A stretch of 64,000 nucleotides of DNA from Pseudomonas chlororaphis (GTDB taxonomy: Bacteria > Pseudomonadota > Gammaproteobacteria > Pseudomonadales > Pseudomonadaceae), in contig NZ_MSCT01000002.1 of NCBI RefSeq assembly GCF_001921865.1, positions 124,001 to 188,000 on the forward strand. The letters run 5' to 3'. Of the stretch, positions 44,607-54,354 are shown in pieces; within the stretch, counting starts at the first letter, position 1; each line of letters opens with the position of its first letter. The notes beneath the pieces are model-generated. The model was not told the DNA's origin, did not search any database, and saw nothing but the letters and a program-made list of their open reading frames with translations. A program made the translations under genes and the position numbers.

Positions 44607-46420
44607 ACGCTGCGGTCCTCGGACGGTTGCAGGCTCACTCCCGGCGCGCCGGCGCGCAGCCGCAGGGTAATCAGGGCGCCGCCTTCGCGGTAGTTGGCGA
44701 ACGACAGTTCACCGCCGAAGGCGCGCATCAGGGTGTCGCAGATCGCCAGGCCCAGGCCAAGGCCCTGGGTGCGGGTCTTGGTGGTGTAGAACGGCTCGCC
44801 GGCACGGCCCAGGGCTTCCATGCAGAAGCCCGGGCCATTGTCGCGAATGTACAGGTTGACGCCGGTGGCGGTGGATTCGGCACTCAGCCAGAGCCGGCGC
44901 GGCGGAGCTTTCTCGGTCAGGGCGTCCAGGGCATTGGCCAGCAGGTTGCCGAGCACTTGGCGCAGACGCGTCTCCCCGGCCTCGACCCACAGGGTGGCCG
45001 CCGGCAGGTCGCGGATCAGTTCCACTTCCATTGCCCGTCGGCGCTTGGCCAGTAGCGCCAGGGCGTCGTCGAGCGCCGGTTGCAGGGCGACGCTTTCCGG
45101 CGCGTGGCGGTCGCGCCGGGCGAAGGCGCGCAGGTGGGCGATGATCGAGGCCATGCGCCCGGTCAGTTCGCTGATCAGCTTGAGGTTGCCGCGCGCGTCC
45201 TCGGTACGCTGATGGTCCAGCAGCACCTCGGCGTTTTCCGCGTAGCTGCGGATCGCCGCCAGCGGCTGGTTGAGTTCGTGGCTGATGCTCGCCGACATGG
45301 TGCCCAGGGCCGAGAGCTTGCCGGCCTGCACCAGGTCGTCCTGGGCGCGCACCAGCTCTTGCTGGGCGTGTTCGCGTTCCAGCACTTCCTGCTTGAGACG
45401 GCGGTTGAGGCCTTCCAGGTCGCTGGTGCGTTCGGCCACGCGCATCTCCAGCTCGCGCCGGGCCTTGGCTTCGAAGGCGATGCGTTCCAGGTAATGGCGC
45501 CGCCGCTGCATCATCAATCCGAGCAGCAGCATCAGCACCAGCAGCGTGGCGCCGCCGACCGCCATCACGGTACGCACCGGACGGTCGATCAGGGTGCGCG
45601 GGGCGAGGATGCTCACGCTCCAGCCGGTTTCGTCGATCTGTTGGGTCTGGGTCAGCCAGGCATTGGCGTCGAGGTTCAACGGTCGCGGATCGCGGGTCGG
45701 GTAGGGCTGGATGGCGACGATGGCCCGGCTTTCTTCTTCGCTCAGCGGCCGGGTCGAACGAAAGCGCCACTCGGCCCGCGAGGTGAGGATCACCACGCCG
45801 TTGTGATCGGTGACCACCAGTTGCTCGGGGGTCTTGCCCCAGAGGCTTTCGGTGTGGTCCAGGTCGACCTTGACCACCAGCACGCCGATGACTTTCTCCC
45901 CGCTGCGCACGGCGGCGGCGAAGAAATAACCGCGCTTGGCCGAGGTGGTGCCCAGGCCGAAGAAGCGCCCCAGGCGCCCGGCCATGGCCTCGCTGAAATA
46001 CGGCCGGAAGGAAAAATTACGGCCGACGAAACTGTCGTGCTTGTCCCAGTTGGACGCCGCCAGGGTCTTGCCCGAGGTGTCCATCAGGTACATGACTTCG
46101 GCCCCGGTCTGGGCGCTGATGTTGTTCAGCAGGCGGTTGGCGTTGCCCTGGGTCACGCCGTCGTCCGGCGCCCCGAGGACCGCGCGCAGCGCCGGCAGGT
46201 CGCCGAGAATCTGCGGCAGCACTTCGTAGCGGTGCAGGGTGCCCAGCAGGTTGGCGACGTAGAGGTCGAGGGTCTGGCGGTTCTGCCCCGCCAGTTCGCT
46301 ACGGTAGTAACGCTCGGCCAGGTGCTCCAGCGGCCACAGCAGCGGTGCCAGGCACAGGGCCAGCAACGCCAGGCTACGCCAGCGGGGGCGTCGGGGAAGA
46401 GGTGGGGTCATGAGGGCCAT
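44603..46420 (-). CDS. dctB: C4-dicarboxylate sensor kinase DctB
   Basis: A 605-residue inner-membrane histidine kinase. TM1 is about residues 15-31, the periplasmic double-PAS/Cache sensor about 35-285 (DTSGKTLAASNWDKHDSFVGRNFSFRPYF) and TM2 about 287-306 (VMAVGGATLLVLMLLLGLMM). A coiled coil follows (about 315-365). The H-box is SASISHELNQPLAAIRSYAENAEVLL, and the ATPase has NLLANALDAL, DNGPGF and GLGLGLAICD. It detects succinate, fumarate or malate and phosphorylates DctD. An internal ATG at 46411 is an equal start. Confidence 0.92.
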   Translation of the reverse strand: MALMTPPLPRRPRWRSLALLALCLAPLLWPLEHLAERYYRSELAGQNRQTLDLYVANLLGTLHRYEVLPQILGDLPALRAVLGAPDDGVTQGNANRLLNNISAQTGAEVMYLMDTSGKTLAASNWDKHDSFVGRNFSFRPYFSEAMAGRLGRFFGLGTTSAKRGYFFAAAVRSGEKVIGVLVVKVDLDHTESLWGKTPEQLVVTDHNGVVILTSRAEWRFRSTRPLSEEESRAIVAIQPYPTRDPRPLNLDANAWLTQTQQIDETGWSVSILAPRTLIDRPVRTVMAVGGATLLVLMLLLGLMMQRRRHYLERIAFEAKARRELEMRVAERTSDLEGLNRRLKQEVLEREHAQQELVRAQDDLVQAGKLSALGTMSASISHELNQPLAAIRSYAENAEVLLDHQRTEDARGNLKLISELTGRMASIIAHLRAFARRDRHAPESVALQPALDDALALLAKRRRAMEVELIRDLPAATLWVEAGETRLRQVLGNLLANALDALTEKAPPRRLWLSAESTATGVNLYIRDNGPGFCMEALGRAGEPFYTTKTRTQGLGLGLAICDTLMRAFGGELSFANYREGGALITLRLRAGAPGVSLQPSEDRSV

Positions 46421-46533
46421 GCGCCTGTGGGTACAGGCGCATTATGCCTAGGCCTGCCTGGCAAGGCACAAGTGTCGCTGACAGTCGCCGCCGGTGTGCT
46501 GCTCAGTCCCAGCGACGGGCTTGAGTAACGGGG

Positions 46534-47079
46534 TCAGGGGAATACGTCCGCTTCGGTCAGCAGCTTGCCGGCCTGGTCCTTGGCCGAGAGTTGTGGCGCT
46601 TCATCGAGTTGCCAGTCGATGGCCAGGGTCGGATCGTCCCAGCGAATGCTGCGCTCGGCTGACGGGGTGTAGTAGTCGGTGGTTTTGTAGAGGAATTCGG
46701 CGAACTCGCTCAGTACCACGAAACCGTGGGCGAAACCTTCCGGGACCCACAGTTGACGGTTGTTTTCGGCCGACAGGCGTACCGCCACCCATTTGCCGAA
46801 GTGCGGCGAGCTGCGACGGATATCCACCGCCACATCGAGGACTTCACCGGCGATGACGCGCACCAGTTTTCCTTGGGTATTTTCCAGTTGGTAGTGCAGG
46901 CCGCGCAGTACACCTTTCTGCGAGCGGGAATGGTTGTCCTGGACGAACTGGGTATCCAGGCCGGTTGCCTGCGCAAAAGCCTTGGCATTGAAGCTTTCGT
47001 AGAAGAAGCCTCGCTCGTCACCAAATACCTTGGGCTCAATGATCAGAACACCGGGTAAGTCGGTGGTGACTACATTCAT
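46534..47079 (-). CDS. rfbC: dTDP-4-dehydrorhamnose 3,5-epimerase
   Basis: A 181-residue cupin enzyme, typical size for RmlC. Motifs are IEPKVFGDERGFFYESFN, FVQDNHSRSQKGVLRGLHYQ (catalytic His in LRGLHYQ), VDIRRSSPHFGKWVAVRLS and LWVPEGFAHGFVVLSE. It makes the third intermediate of dTDP-L-rhamnose synthesis for lipopolysaccharide or exopolysaccharide. It follows rfbB by 65 bp. The other two pathway genes, rfbA and rfbD, are not in the window. Confidence 0.95.
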   Translation of the reverse strand: MNVVTTDLPGVLIIEPKVFGDERGFFYESFNAKAFAQATGLDTQFVQDNHSRSQKGVLRGLHYQLENTQGKLVRVIAGEVLDVAVDIRRSSPHFGKWVAVRLSAENNRQLWVPEGFAHGFVVLSEFAEFLYKTTDYYTPSAERSIRWDDPTLAIDWQLDEAPQLSAKDQAGKLLTEADVFP

Positions 47080-47144
47080 GGGGTTTCTCCAGCAAAATGA
47101 ATTTGTTGCGGCCGTGGCCGGGAATTGTCTAGTACGGATGACGT

Positions 47145-48227
47145 TCAGGCAATTAGATCACGGGGGGCGCTGAAGCCGAGTCGTTGCCCTTGGTAGCTGC
47201 CGTCCTGCACGCGCCGGCACCATTCCTGGTTGTCGAGGTACCACTGCACGGTCTTGCGCAGGCCGCTGGCGAAGGTTTCGTCCGGCACCCAGCCCAGCTC
47301 GCGTTCGATCTTGCCGGCGTCGATGGCGTAGCGCAGATCGTGGCCGGGGCGGTCCTGGACGAAGGTGATCAGGTCGGCGTAATGCCCCACGCCTTCGGGT
47401 TTGTGCGGCGCCAGTTCTTCCAGCAATTGGCAGATGCCGCGCACCACGTCGATGTTCTTCTGTTCGTTGTGGCCGCCGATGTTGTAGGTCTCGCCGACCG
47501 TGCCTTCGGTGACCACCTTGAGCAGGGCGCGGGCGTGGTCTTCGACGTACAGCCAGTCGCGCACTTGCAGGCCGTTGCCGTACACCGGCAGCGGTTTCCC
47601 GGCCAGGGCGTTGAGGATCACCAGCGGGATGAGTTTTTCCGGGAAGTGGAACGGCCCGTAGTTGTTCGAGCAGTTGGTGACCAGCACCGGCAAGCCATAG
47701 GTGCGCTGCCAGGCGCGAACCAGGTGGTCGGACGCGGCCTTGCTGGCGGAGTAGGGCGAGCTGGGCGCATAGGGCGTGGTTTCGGTGAACAGGTCGTCGA
47801 CGCCGTGCAGGTCGCCGTACACCTCGTCGGTGGAAATATGGTGGAAGCGGAAGGCGTTTTTTTCCGCCGCCGGCAGGCCCTGCCAGTAAGCGCGGGTGGC
47901 TTCCAGCAGGCTGTAGGTGCCGACGATATTGGTCTGGATGAAGTCCGACGGGCCGTCGATGGAGCGGTCGACGTGGGACTCGGCGGCCAGGTGCATGATC
48001 GCCTGTGGCCGGAAGCGCTCGAGCAGCGCGCTGACGGTGGCCTGGTCGACGATATCGGCCTGGACGAACTCGTAGCGGGTATCGGTGGCGATGCTCGACA
48101 GCGATTCCAGGTTGCCGGCGTAGGTCAGCTTGTCGAGGTTGAGCACTTCGTGCCCGGTGTTGCGGATCAGGTGGCGAACCAGCGCCGATCCAATAAAACC
48201 GGCGCCGCCGGTAACGAGAATGCGCAT
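47145..48227 (-). CDS. rfbB: dTDP-glucose 4,6-dehydratase
   Basis: A 360-residue extended SDR. The NAD-binding motif is [21 protein letters not shown], the active-site region [11 protein letters not shown], the [12 protein letters not shown] (Tyr-x-x-x-Lys) catalytic pair, and [20 protein letters not shown] is conserved. It converts dTDP-glucose to dTDP-4-keto-6-deoxyglucose. First gene of an rfbBC pair. The 222-bp gap to the divergent fusion gene (48228-48449) holds their promoters, not individually recognised. Confidence 0.96.
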   Translation of the reverse strand: MRILVTGGAGFIGSALVRHLIRNTGHEVLNLDKLTYAGNLESLSSIATDTRYEFVQADIVDQATVSALLERFRPQAIMHLAAESHVDRSIDGPSDFIQTNIVGTYSLLEATRAYWQGLPAAEKNAFRFHHISTDEVYGDLHGVDDLFTETTPYAPSSPYSASKAASDHLVRAWQRTYGLPVLVTNCSNNYGPFHFPEKLIPLVILNALAGKPLPVYGNGLQVRDWLYVEDHARALLKVVTEGTVGETYNIGGHNEQKNIDVVRGICQLLEELAPHKPEGVGHYADLITFVQDRPGHDLRYAIDAGKIERELGWVPDETFASGLRKTVQWYLDNQEWCRRVQDGSYQGQRLGFSAPRDLIA

Positions 48228-48449
48228 AGTGGTAGGCCTTTTTCCCTAAGACGTGGATCGCGAATGGAGCATAGCTTGTCGGCAGCCAGCGGCCGCCGCA
48301 AGGGTCGCCGACGTCTGGTCCGGGGATTCGCGCCCCGTTCACCGTGCCAGGGCGGCGCGGGGCTTGCCGACGGCCTGGAGGAAGGGGGTTGCGTAACGCC
48401 CGACGCAGTGGCGATATAAGCGTCTGACAATAATTCCAGGGGTCGTTCC

Positions 48450-51362
48450 ATGTTGCTCGCCACATTGCTTCACCGCGCCAGCCTGCCCGGTCCGCAGGTC
48501 ACCCCGCAGCAGGCGCTGGACCTGCTGGAGGTGCACTACGGCCTCAGCGGCACGCTGCAGTCGTTGGGCAGCCAGCAGGACCTCAATTACCGGCTCGACA
48601 GCGTTCAGGGCCGCTTTGTACTGAAGGTCTGTCGCGGCGACTACGATGCCCAGGAGTTGCAGGCCCAGCATGCGGCGCTCAAGCACCTCGGCGCGCACCC
48701 CGAACTGCATGTACCGCGGGTGATCCCGGCGAAGAACGGCGCCGACCTGTTGTCCCTGGAGGTCGGCGGCCAGGCGGTGCATGTACGCCTGCTCGACTAT
48801 ATCGAAGGCCAGCCCCTGACCCACCTGGCGCACCTGGGCCCTGAGCTGGCGGCCGGGTTCGGCCGGCTGTGCGGGCAGATGGACCTGGCCCTGGCGGACT
48901 TCCAGCACCCGGGCCTGGAACGCACCCTGCAATGGGACGCGCGCCATGCCCACACCCTGACCCGTCACCTGCTGCCGGTGATCGCCGACGAGCGGCAGCG
49001 CAGCCTGATTGCCGAGGTAGCCGAACAGGCCGAGCGCCGGGTGCAGCGCCTGGCCGAGCAGTTGCCGGTGCAGCCGATCCACATGGATATCACCGACGAC
49101 AATGTGGTCTGGCAGCGCGATGCCCAGCGCCACTGGCAGGTGCAGGGGGTGATCGATTTCGGCGACCTGATCCGCACTTGGCGCATCACCGACCTCTCGG
49201 TGACCTGCGCGGCGCTGCTGCACCATGCCGAGGGCGATCCGTTCTGCATCCTGCCGGCGGTGCGCGCCTACCACGCGGTCAATCCGTTGCAAGAGGCCGA
49301 GTTGCTGGCGCTGTGGCCGCTGATCGTGGCCCGCGCCGCGGTGCTGGTGCTCAGTGGCGAACAGCAGGTGAGCATCGACCCCGGCAACCAGTACAGCCGC
49401 GACAACCTGAACCATGAATGGGAGATCTTCCGCGTCGCCGCCTCGGTGCCGTTCGAGTTGATGGAAGCGGCGATCCTCGGCGCGGTTGGCCAGGCGTTGC
49501 CGGCCATCGCCAGCGAAGGTTTCGCGCCGTTGTTGCCGGGCCTGGTGGGGCGCGAATTCGCCCTGATCGACCTGGGCGTGCTCAGCCCGCACTTCGAGGC
49601 CGGCAACTGGGAGCAGCCGGACATCGACACACAACTGTTGCGACAGGCCGCGGCGGCCCATGGCCTGGCGGCCAGTCGCTACGGGCAGTACCGCTTGTCC
49701 CGGACCCGCCCGGACAGTGCGGTCGAGCCGGACACCCTGGCGCTGCATGTGCAGTTGCAGGTGCCGTCGGGCACGACGGTCGAAGCGCCGTTCGCCGGGG
49801 TGCTGCACCGCGCCGCCGACGGGTCGTTGCGCCTCGACGGCCCGCAGTCGAGCGTGCGCTTGTGGGGCGTCGAGCCTTCGCTGCATGCCGGTGCGGCGCT
49901 GGTCAAAGGCCAGGTGTTGGGGACTGTGGACGGCGAGCTCAAGGTCCAGCTGTGCCGCGGCGCGCCACTCGATCCGCCGTTGTTCTGCACGCCTTCGCGG
50001 GCGCTCGCATGGCAGGCGCTGTGCCCGTCGCCAGCGGCGCTGCTGGGCCTGGCCTGCGACGCCGAGCCGGAGCTCGATCCGCAGGCCCTGCTGGCGCGGC
50101 GCGATGCCAGTTTTGCGCGCATGCAGAAGCACTATTACGTCGACCCGCCGCGTATCGAGCGCGGCTGGCGCAACCACCTGATCGACATGCAGGGCCGTTC
50201 CTACCTGGACATGCTCAATAACGTCGCGGTCCTCGGCCACGGCCACCCGCGCATGGCCGCGGAGGCCAGCCGCCAGTGGTCGCTGCTCAACACCAACTCG
50301 CGGTTCCACTACGCGGCGATCACTGAGTTTTCCGAGCGGCTTCTCGAACTGGCGCCGGACTCGATGGACCGGGTGTTCCTGGTCAACAGCGGCAGCGAGG
50401 CCGCCGACCTGGCGATCCGCCTGGCCTGGGCCTACAGCGGCGGGCGCGACATGCTCAGCGTGCTGGAGGCCTATCACGGCTGGACGGTGGGCGCGGACGC
50501 GGTGTCGACCTCGATCGCCGACAACCCCCAAGCCTTGAGCAGCCGTCCGGACTGGGTGCATCCGGTGACCGCGCCCAATACCTACCGCGGCGAATTCCGC
50601 GGCCCCGACAGCACCGCCGATTACGTGCGCAGCGTTGACCAGCACCTGGCCCGGCTGGAGCAGCAGAATCGCCAGCTGGCCGGGTTCATTTGCGAGCCGG
50701 TGTACGGCAACGCGGGCGGTATCGCCTTGCCGCCGGGTTACCTGGAACAGGTTTACGCGCGGGTCCGGGCCCGGGGCGGGGTGTGCATCGCCGACGAGGT
50801 GCAGGTCGGTTACGGACGCATGGGTAAATTTTTCTGGGGCTTCGAGGAACAGGGCGTGGTGCCGGACATCATCACCATGGCCAAAGGCATGGGCAACGGC
50901 CAGCCGCTGGGGGCGGTGATTACCCGCCGGGAGATCGCCGAAGCGCTGGAAGCCGAAGGTTATTTCTTCTCCTCGGCCGGCGGCAGCCCGGTGAGTTGCC
51001 GGATCGGCATGGCGGTGCTGGACGTAATGGCGGAAGAACGGCTGTGGGAGAACGCCCAGGTGGTCGGCGACCATTTCAAGGCGCGCCTCGAGGCCCTGAT
51101 CGAGCGCCATCCGCTGGTGGGCGCGGTGCATGGCTCGGGTTTCTACCTGGGCCTGGAGCTGGTCCGCGATCGCCAGACCCTGGAGCCGGCCACCGAGGAG
51201 ACCGCGTTGCTGTGCGAACGCTTGCGCGAGCTGGGGATCTTCATGCAACCCACCGGCGACGACCTGAACATCCTCAAGATCAAGCCGCCGATGGTCACCA
51301 CGCGCCAGAGCGTCGACTTCTTCGTCGACATGCTGGCCAAGGTGCTGGACGAGGGGCTCTAA
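48450..51362 (+). CDS. APH-type kinase / hybrid-motif / class III aminotransferase fusion
   Basis: A 970-residue multidomain protein. Residues about 25-285 are an aminoglycoside-phosphotransferase-like kinase (IHMDITDDNVVWQ catalytic loop, VIDFGDLIRTWRITD metal Asp). About 440-500 is a short M23/lipoyl-like beta segment (APFAGVLHR, KGQVLGTVDGE). About 540-965 is a class III PLP aminotransferase (VNSGSEAADLAIRLA, CIADEVQVGYGRMGKFFWGFE, and the PLP-lysine in ITMAKGMGNGQPLG). Known in many bacteria as one polypeptide; the C-terminal part resembles the ethanolamine-phosphate phospho-lyase group. Substrate unknown. It is divergent from rfbB. Confidence 0.87.
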   Translation: MLLATLLHRASLPGPQVTPQQALDLLEVHYGLSGTLQSLGSQQDLNYRLDSVQGRFVLKVCRGDYDAQELQAQHAALKHLGAHPELHVPRVIPAKNGADLLSLEVGGQAVHVRLLDYIEGQPLTHLAHLGPELAAGFGRLCGQMDLALADFQHPGLERTLQWDARHAHTLTRHLLPVIADERQRSLIAEVAEQAERRVQRLAEQLPVQPIHMDITDDNVVWQRDAQRHWQVQGVIDFGDLIRTWRITDLSVTCAALLHHAEGDPFCILPAVRAYHAVNPLQEAELLALWPLIVARAAVLVLSGEQQVSIDPGNQYSRDNLNHEWEIFRVAASVPFELMEAAILGAVGQALPAIASEGFAPLLPGLVGREFALIDLGVLSPHFEAGNWEQPDIDTQLLRQAAAAHGLAASRYGQYRLSRTRPDSAVEPDTLALHVQLQVPSGTTVEAPFAGVLHRAADGSLRLDGPQSSVRLWGVEPSLHAGAALVKGQVLGTVDGELKVQLCRGAPLDPPLFCTPSRALAWQALCPSPAALLGLACDAEPELDPQALLARRDASFARMQKHYYVDPPRIERGWRNHLIDMQGRSYLDMLNNVAVLGHGHPRMAAEASRQWSLLNTNSRFHYAAITEFSERLLELAPDSMDRVFLVNSGSEAADLAIRLAWAYSGGRDMLSVLEAYHGWTVGADAVSTSIADNPQALSSRPDWVHPVTAPNTYRGEFRGPDSTADYVRSVDQHLARLEQQNRQLAGFICEPVYGNAGGIALPPGYLEQVYARVRARGGVCIADEVQVGYGRMGKFFWGFEEQGVVPDIITMAKGMGNGQPLGAVITRREIAEALEAEGYFFSSAGGSPVSCRIGMAVLDVMAEERLWENAQVVGDHFKARLEALIERHPLVGAVHGSGFYLGLELVRDRQTLEPATEETALLCERLRELGIFMQPTGDDLNILKIKPPMVTTRQSVDFFVDMLAKVLDEGL

Positions 51363-51386
51363 GCCCCCCGAATGCTGCGCATTCGG

Positions 51387-51450
51387 ATCGCGAGCATGCC
51401 TGCTCCTACAGGAATCACCTCAACTCTGTAGGAGCGAGCTTGCTCGCGAT
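51387..51450. repeat. REP doublet (inverted pair, family 1)
   Basis: ATCGCGAGCATGCCTGCTCC faces TGTAGGAGCGAGCTTGCTCG. It is in the 309-bp gap between the fusion gene and aguB. Confidence 0.82.
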
Positions 51451-51472
51451 AGCGCCAGAACAGACACCCTCG

Positions 51473-51520
51473 AACCCCGATAAATACCGATAACAATCGG
51501 TATTTATCGGGGTTTATTTT
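51473..51520 (+). terminator. Long AT-containing palindrome with T-rich tail
   Basis: CCCCGATAAATACCGAT (51475-51491), loop AACA, ATCGGTATTTATCGGGG (51496-51512): a perfect 17-bp stem, 19 with flanking AA/TT, followed by TTTATTTTT. It could end the fusion-gene transcript. The half-site CGATAAATACCGAT is also operator-like and lies 160 bp upstream of aguB. The rest of this gap to 51671 is AT-rich with no gene. Confidence 0.65.
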
Positions 51521-51671
51521 TAATAGCTCGATTTATTAGCTTTTAAAGTCGATTTTTATCGGATATAAATCCCTCCAGCCCCGGTTTCGGTCACGCCGTG
51601 CCCGGCCTTTCCTTTTTCTGTCATCGACCGCTGCCACCCTCGGTCCCTGGCTGTTGCCCTGGAGATGATTC

Positions 51672-52550
<879 letters not shown>

Positions 52551-52555
52551 TCGAC

Positions 52556-53662
52556 ATGACCACATTGAAAAGCACCCCTCGCGCCGACGGCTTCTACATG
52601 CCCGCCGAGTGGGCCACGCAGACCCAGGCCTGGATGATCTGGCCCGAGCGCCCGGACAACTGGCGCCTGGGCGGCAAGCCGGCGCAAGCCGCGCACGTCG
52701 CCGTGGCCAAGGCCATCGCCCGCTTCGAACCGGTGACCGTGGCGGTCTCCGCGGGCCAGTACGAGAACGCCCGGGCCCGCCTGGACGTGCCGAATATCCG
52801 CCTGGTGGAGATGTCCAGCGATGACGCCTGGGTCCGCGATACCGGCCCGACCTTCGTCATCAACGACCACGGCGAAGTCCGTGGCGTGAACTGGGATTTC
52901 AACGCCTGGGGCGGTTTCGACGGCGGCCTGTATTCGCCGTGGAACCGCGACTCGCAGGTCGGCGGCAAGATCCTCGAGATCGAGCGCAGCCCGCGTTACC
53001 GCACCGAAGGCTTCGTGCTCGAAGGCGGCTCGATCCACGTCGACGGCGAAGGTACGGTGATCACCACCGAAGAGTGCCTGCTCAACCGCAATCGCAACCC
53101 GCACCTGGACCGTGCCGAGATCGAAGCGGTGCTCAGCGCCAACCTGGCGGTGGACAAGGTCATCTGGTTGCCGGACGGCCTGTACAACGACGAAACCGAC
53201 GGCCATGTGGATAACTTCTGCTGCTACGTGCGCCCGGGCGAAGTATTGCTGGCCTGGACCGACGACCCGCAGGACCCGAACTACCCGCGCTGCCAGGCGG
53301 CGCTGAAGGTGCTGCAAGACAGCACCGACGCTAAGGGGCGCCCGTTCACGGTGCACAAGATGCCGATTCCGGGGCCGCTGTACGCCACCGAAGAAGAGTG
53401 CGCGGGAGTCGATCCGGTGGACGGCACCCAGGAACGCAATCCGTCGGTGCGCCTGGCCGGTTCCTATGTGAACTTCCTGATCGTCAACGGCGGCATCATC
53501 GCCCCGAGTTTCGACGACCCGCTGGATGCCCGCGCCAAGGACATCCTGCAGGCCCTGTTCCCGCAGCACGAAGTGGTGATGGTGCCGGGTCGCGAGTTGT
53601 TACTGGGGGGCGGAAATATCCATTGCCTTACCCAACAGCAACCGGCGCCGCACAAGGTTTGA
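52556..53662 (+). CDS. aguA: Agmatine deiminase
   Basis: A 368-residue guanidino-modifying enzyme. Conserved segments are [72 protein letters not shown] (catalytic His), and the C-terminal catalytic cysteine in [16 protein letters not shown]. It makes N-carbamoylputrescine and ammonia from agmatine. Last gene of aguBA. Confidence 0.96.
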   Translation: MTTLKSTPRADGFYMPAEWATQTQAWMIWPERPDNWRLGGKPAQAAHVAVAKAIARFEPVTVAVSAGQYENARARLDVPNIRLVEMSSDDAWVRDTGPTFVINDHGEVRGVNWDFNAWGGFDGGLYSPWNRDSQVGGKILEIERSPRYRTEGFVLEGGSIHVDGEGTVITTEECLLNRNRNPHLDRAEIEAVLSANLAVDKVIWLPDGLYNDETDGHVDNFCCYVRPGEVLLAWTDDPQDPNYPRCQAALKVLQDSTDAKGRPFTVHKMPIPGPLYATEEECAGVDPVDGTQERNPSVRLAGSYVNFLIVNGGIIAPSFDDPLDARAKDILQALFPQHEVVMVPGRELLLGGGNIHCLTQQQPAPHKV

Positions 53663-53736
53663 GTGTTGTTGTAACAGCCCGCGGCGCCTGATTGCGCGGT
53701 TGTTACATGGATCCAATCCGGCAGCCACCGGCAAGC

Positions 53737-53767
53737 CCGCAGCCCTGATGGACTGCGGGTTTTTTTG
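53737..53767 (+). terminator. Rho-independent terminator of aguBA
   Basis: CCCGCAG, loop CCCTGATGGA, CTGCGGG, then TTTTTTT. It is 75 bases after the aguA stop. Confidence 0.9.
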
Positions 53768-53794
53768 TATCTGGAACCGCGTAATTACGAGGGT

Positions 53795-53811
53795 TTGGCA
53801 TAGCTCTTGTA
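53795..53811 (+). promoter_or_regulatory. sigma54-like promoter (weak match)
   Basis: TTGGCATAGCTCTTGTA matches the sigma54 pattern TGGCAC-N5-TTGCA at the -24 element and TTG, but has GT where the -12 GC is expected. It is about 98 bp upstream of a 66-residue ORF. Because the -12 is imperfect, function is uncertain. Confidence 0.3.
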
Positions 53812-53908
53812 TCTTCCGTGAGGTCACTCGGAGACATGTCGAACTGCGATGTTCTGTCATAAACCTTGGATAAGTTAGCCGCTCACAAACCGGGAGAGAG
53901 CGCTGGAT

Positions 53909-54109
53909 ATGAATATGGTCAGCGAGCGGGCACCACATCCCATGGCAATGAATAGCGAATCGCTTCAGGTTCTGGCGCAATGGCTGAAGTCCAACGGAAC
54001 GCGACAGGTTCGGGAAACCGATCCGCGCCGGATGATCCTCGATCGTTACCCCGCTGGTTTGTTCAGCGAGGCGGAACTCGAAGCGTTGTGGGATGTGCTG
54101 GAAGGATAA
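53909..54109 (+). CDS. Small conserved-looking hypothetical protein
   Basis: A 66-residue soluble protein: MNSESLQVLAQWLKSNGTRQVRETDPRRMILDRYPAGLFSEAELEALWDVLEG after a short leader (MNMVSERAPHPMA). GGGAGAGAG lies upstream of the ATG, and a strong terminator follows 17 bp after the stop, so it is a monocistronic unit. An internal ATG at 53948 would give a tighter 53-residue protein. I do not recognise a function. Confidence 0.65.
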   Translation: MNMVSERAPHPMAMNSESLQVLAQWLKSNGTRQVRETDPRRMILDRYPAGLFSEAELEALWDVLEG

Positions 54110-54126
54110 GCAAACAACGGATTGGT

Positions 54127-54159
54127 AAAAGCGCTGCCCGGATGGCAGCGCTTTTTTTT
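54127..54159 (+). terminator. Rho-independent terminator
   Basis: AAAAGCGCTGCC, loop CGGAT, GGCAGCGCTTTTTTTT, directly after the 66-residue ORF. Confidence 0.92.
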
Positions 54160-54248
54160 GCGCGCAGTTTTGTGGCTGCTGATGCGCTTGCGCGGTGTGT
54201 CAGGCGGACGGCGGGCTCAGGTTTTGCGCTGGCTGCGCCATCGAACAC

Positions 54249-54330
54249 AGGCTGCGCCAGCGGCTACAGGGAGCGTGCGAGATCAGGCTTCTGTAGCCGC
54301 TGCCGAAGGCTGCGATCGGCCGCGTAGCGG
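54249..54330. repeat. REP doublet, family 2
   Basis: GGCTGCGCCAGCGGCTACAG (reverse arm) is followed by CTGTAGCCGCTGCCGAAGGC (forward arm). The arms point outwards, the reverse of the doublets at 20264 and 40401. It lies downstream of the siderophore receptor stop. Confidence 0.7.
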
Positions 54331-54354
54331 ACGTGGGGCTGCCGGCGCGGTGTG

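Noticed and set aside
48339-51248. A 969-codon open frame on the minus strand
   Set aside because: It mirrors the fusion gene at 48450-51362. Composition is His/Gln/Arg/Val-rich with no family motifs, typical of an antisense shadow in GC-rich coding DNA.
53795-54159. A CrcZ/CrcY-type regulatory RNA, suggested by the sigma54-like promoter and terminator
   Set aside because: The repeated AACAACAA-type CA motifs of that RNA family are absent, and a sound ORF with a ribosome binding site fills the unit.
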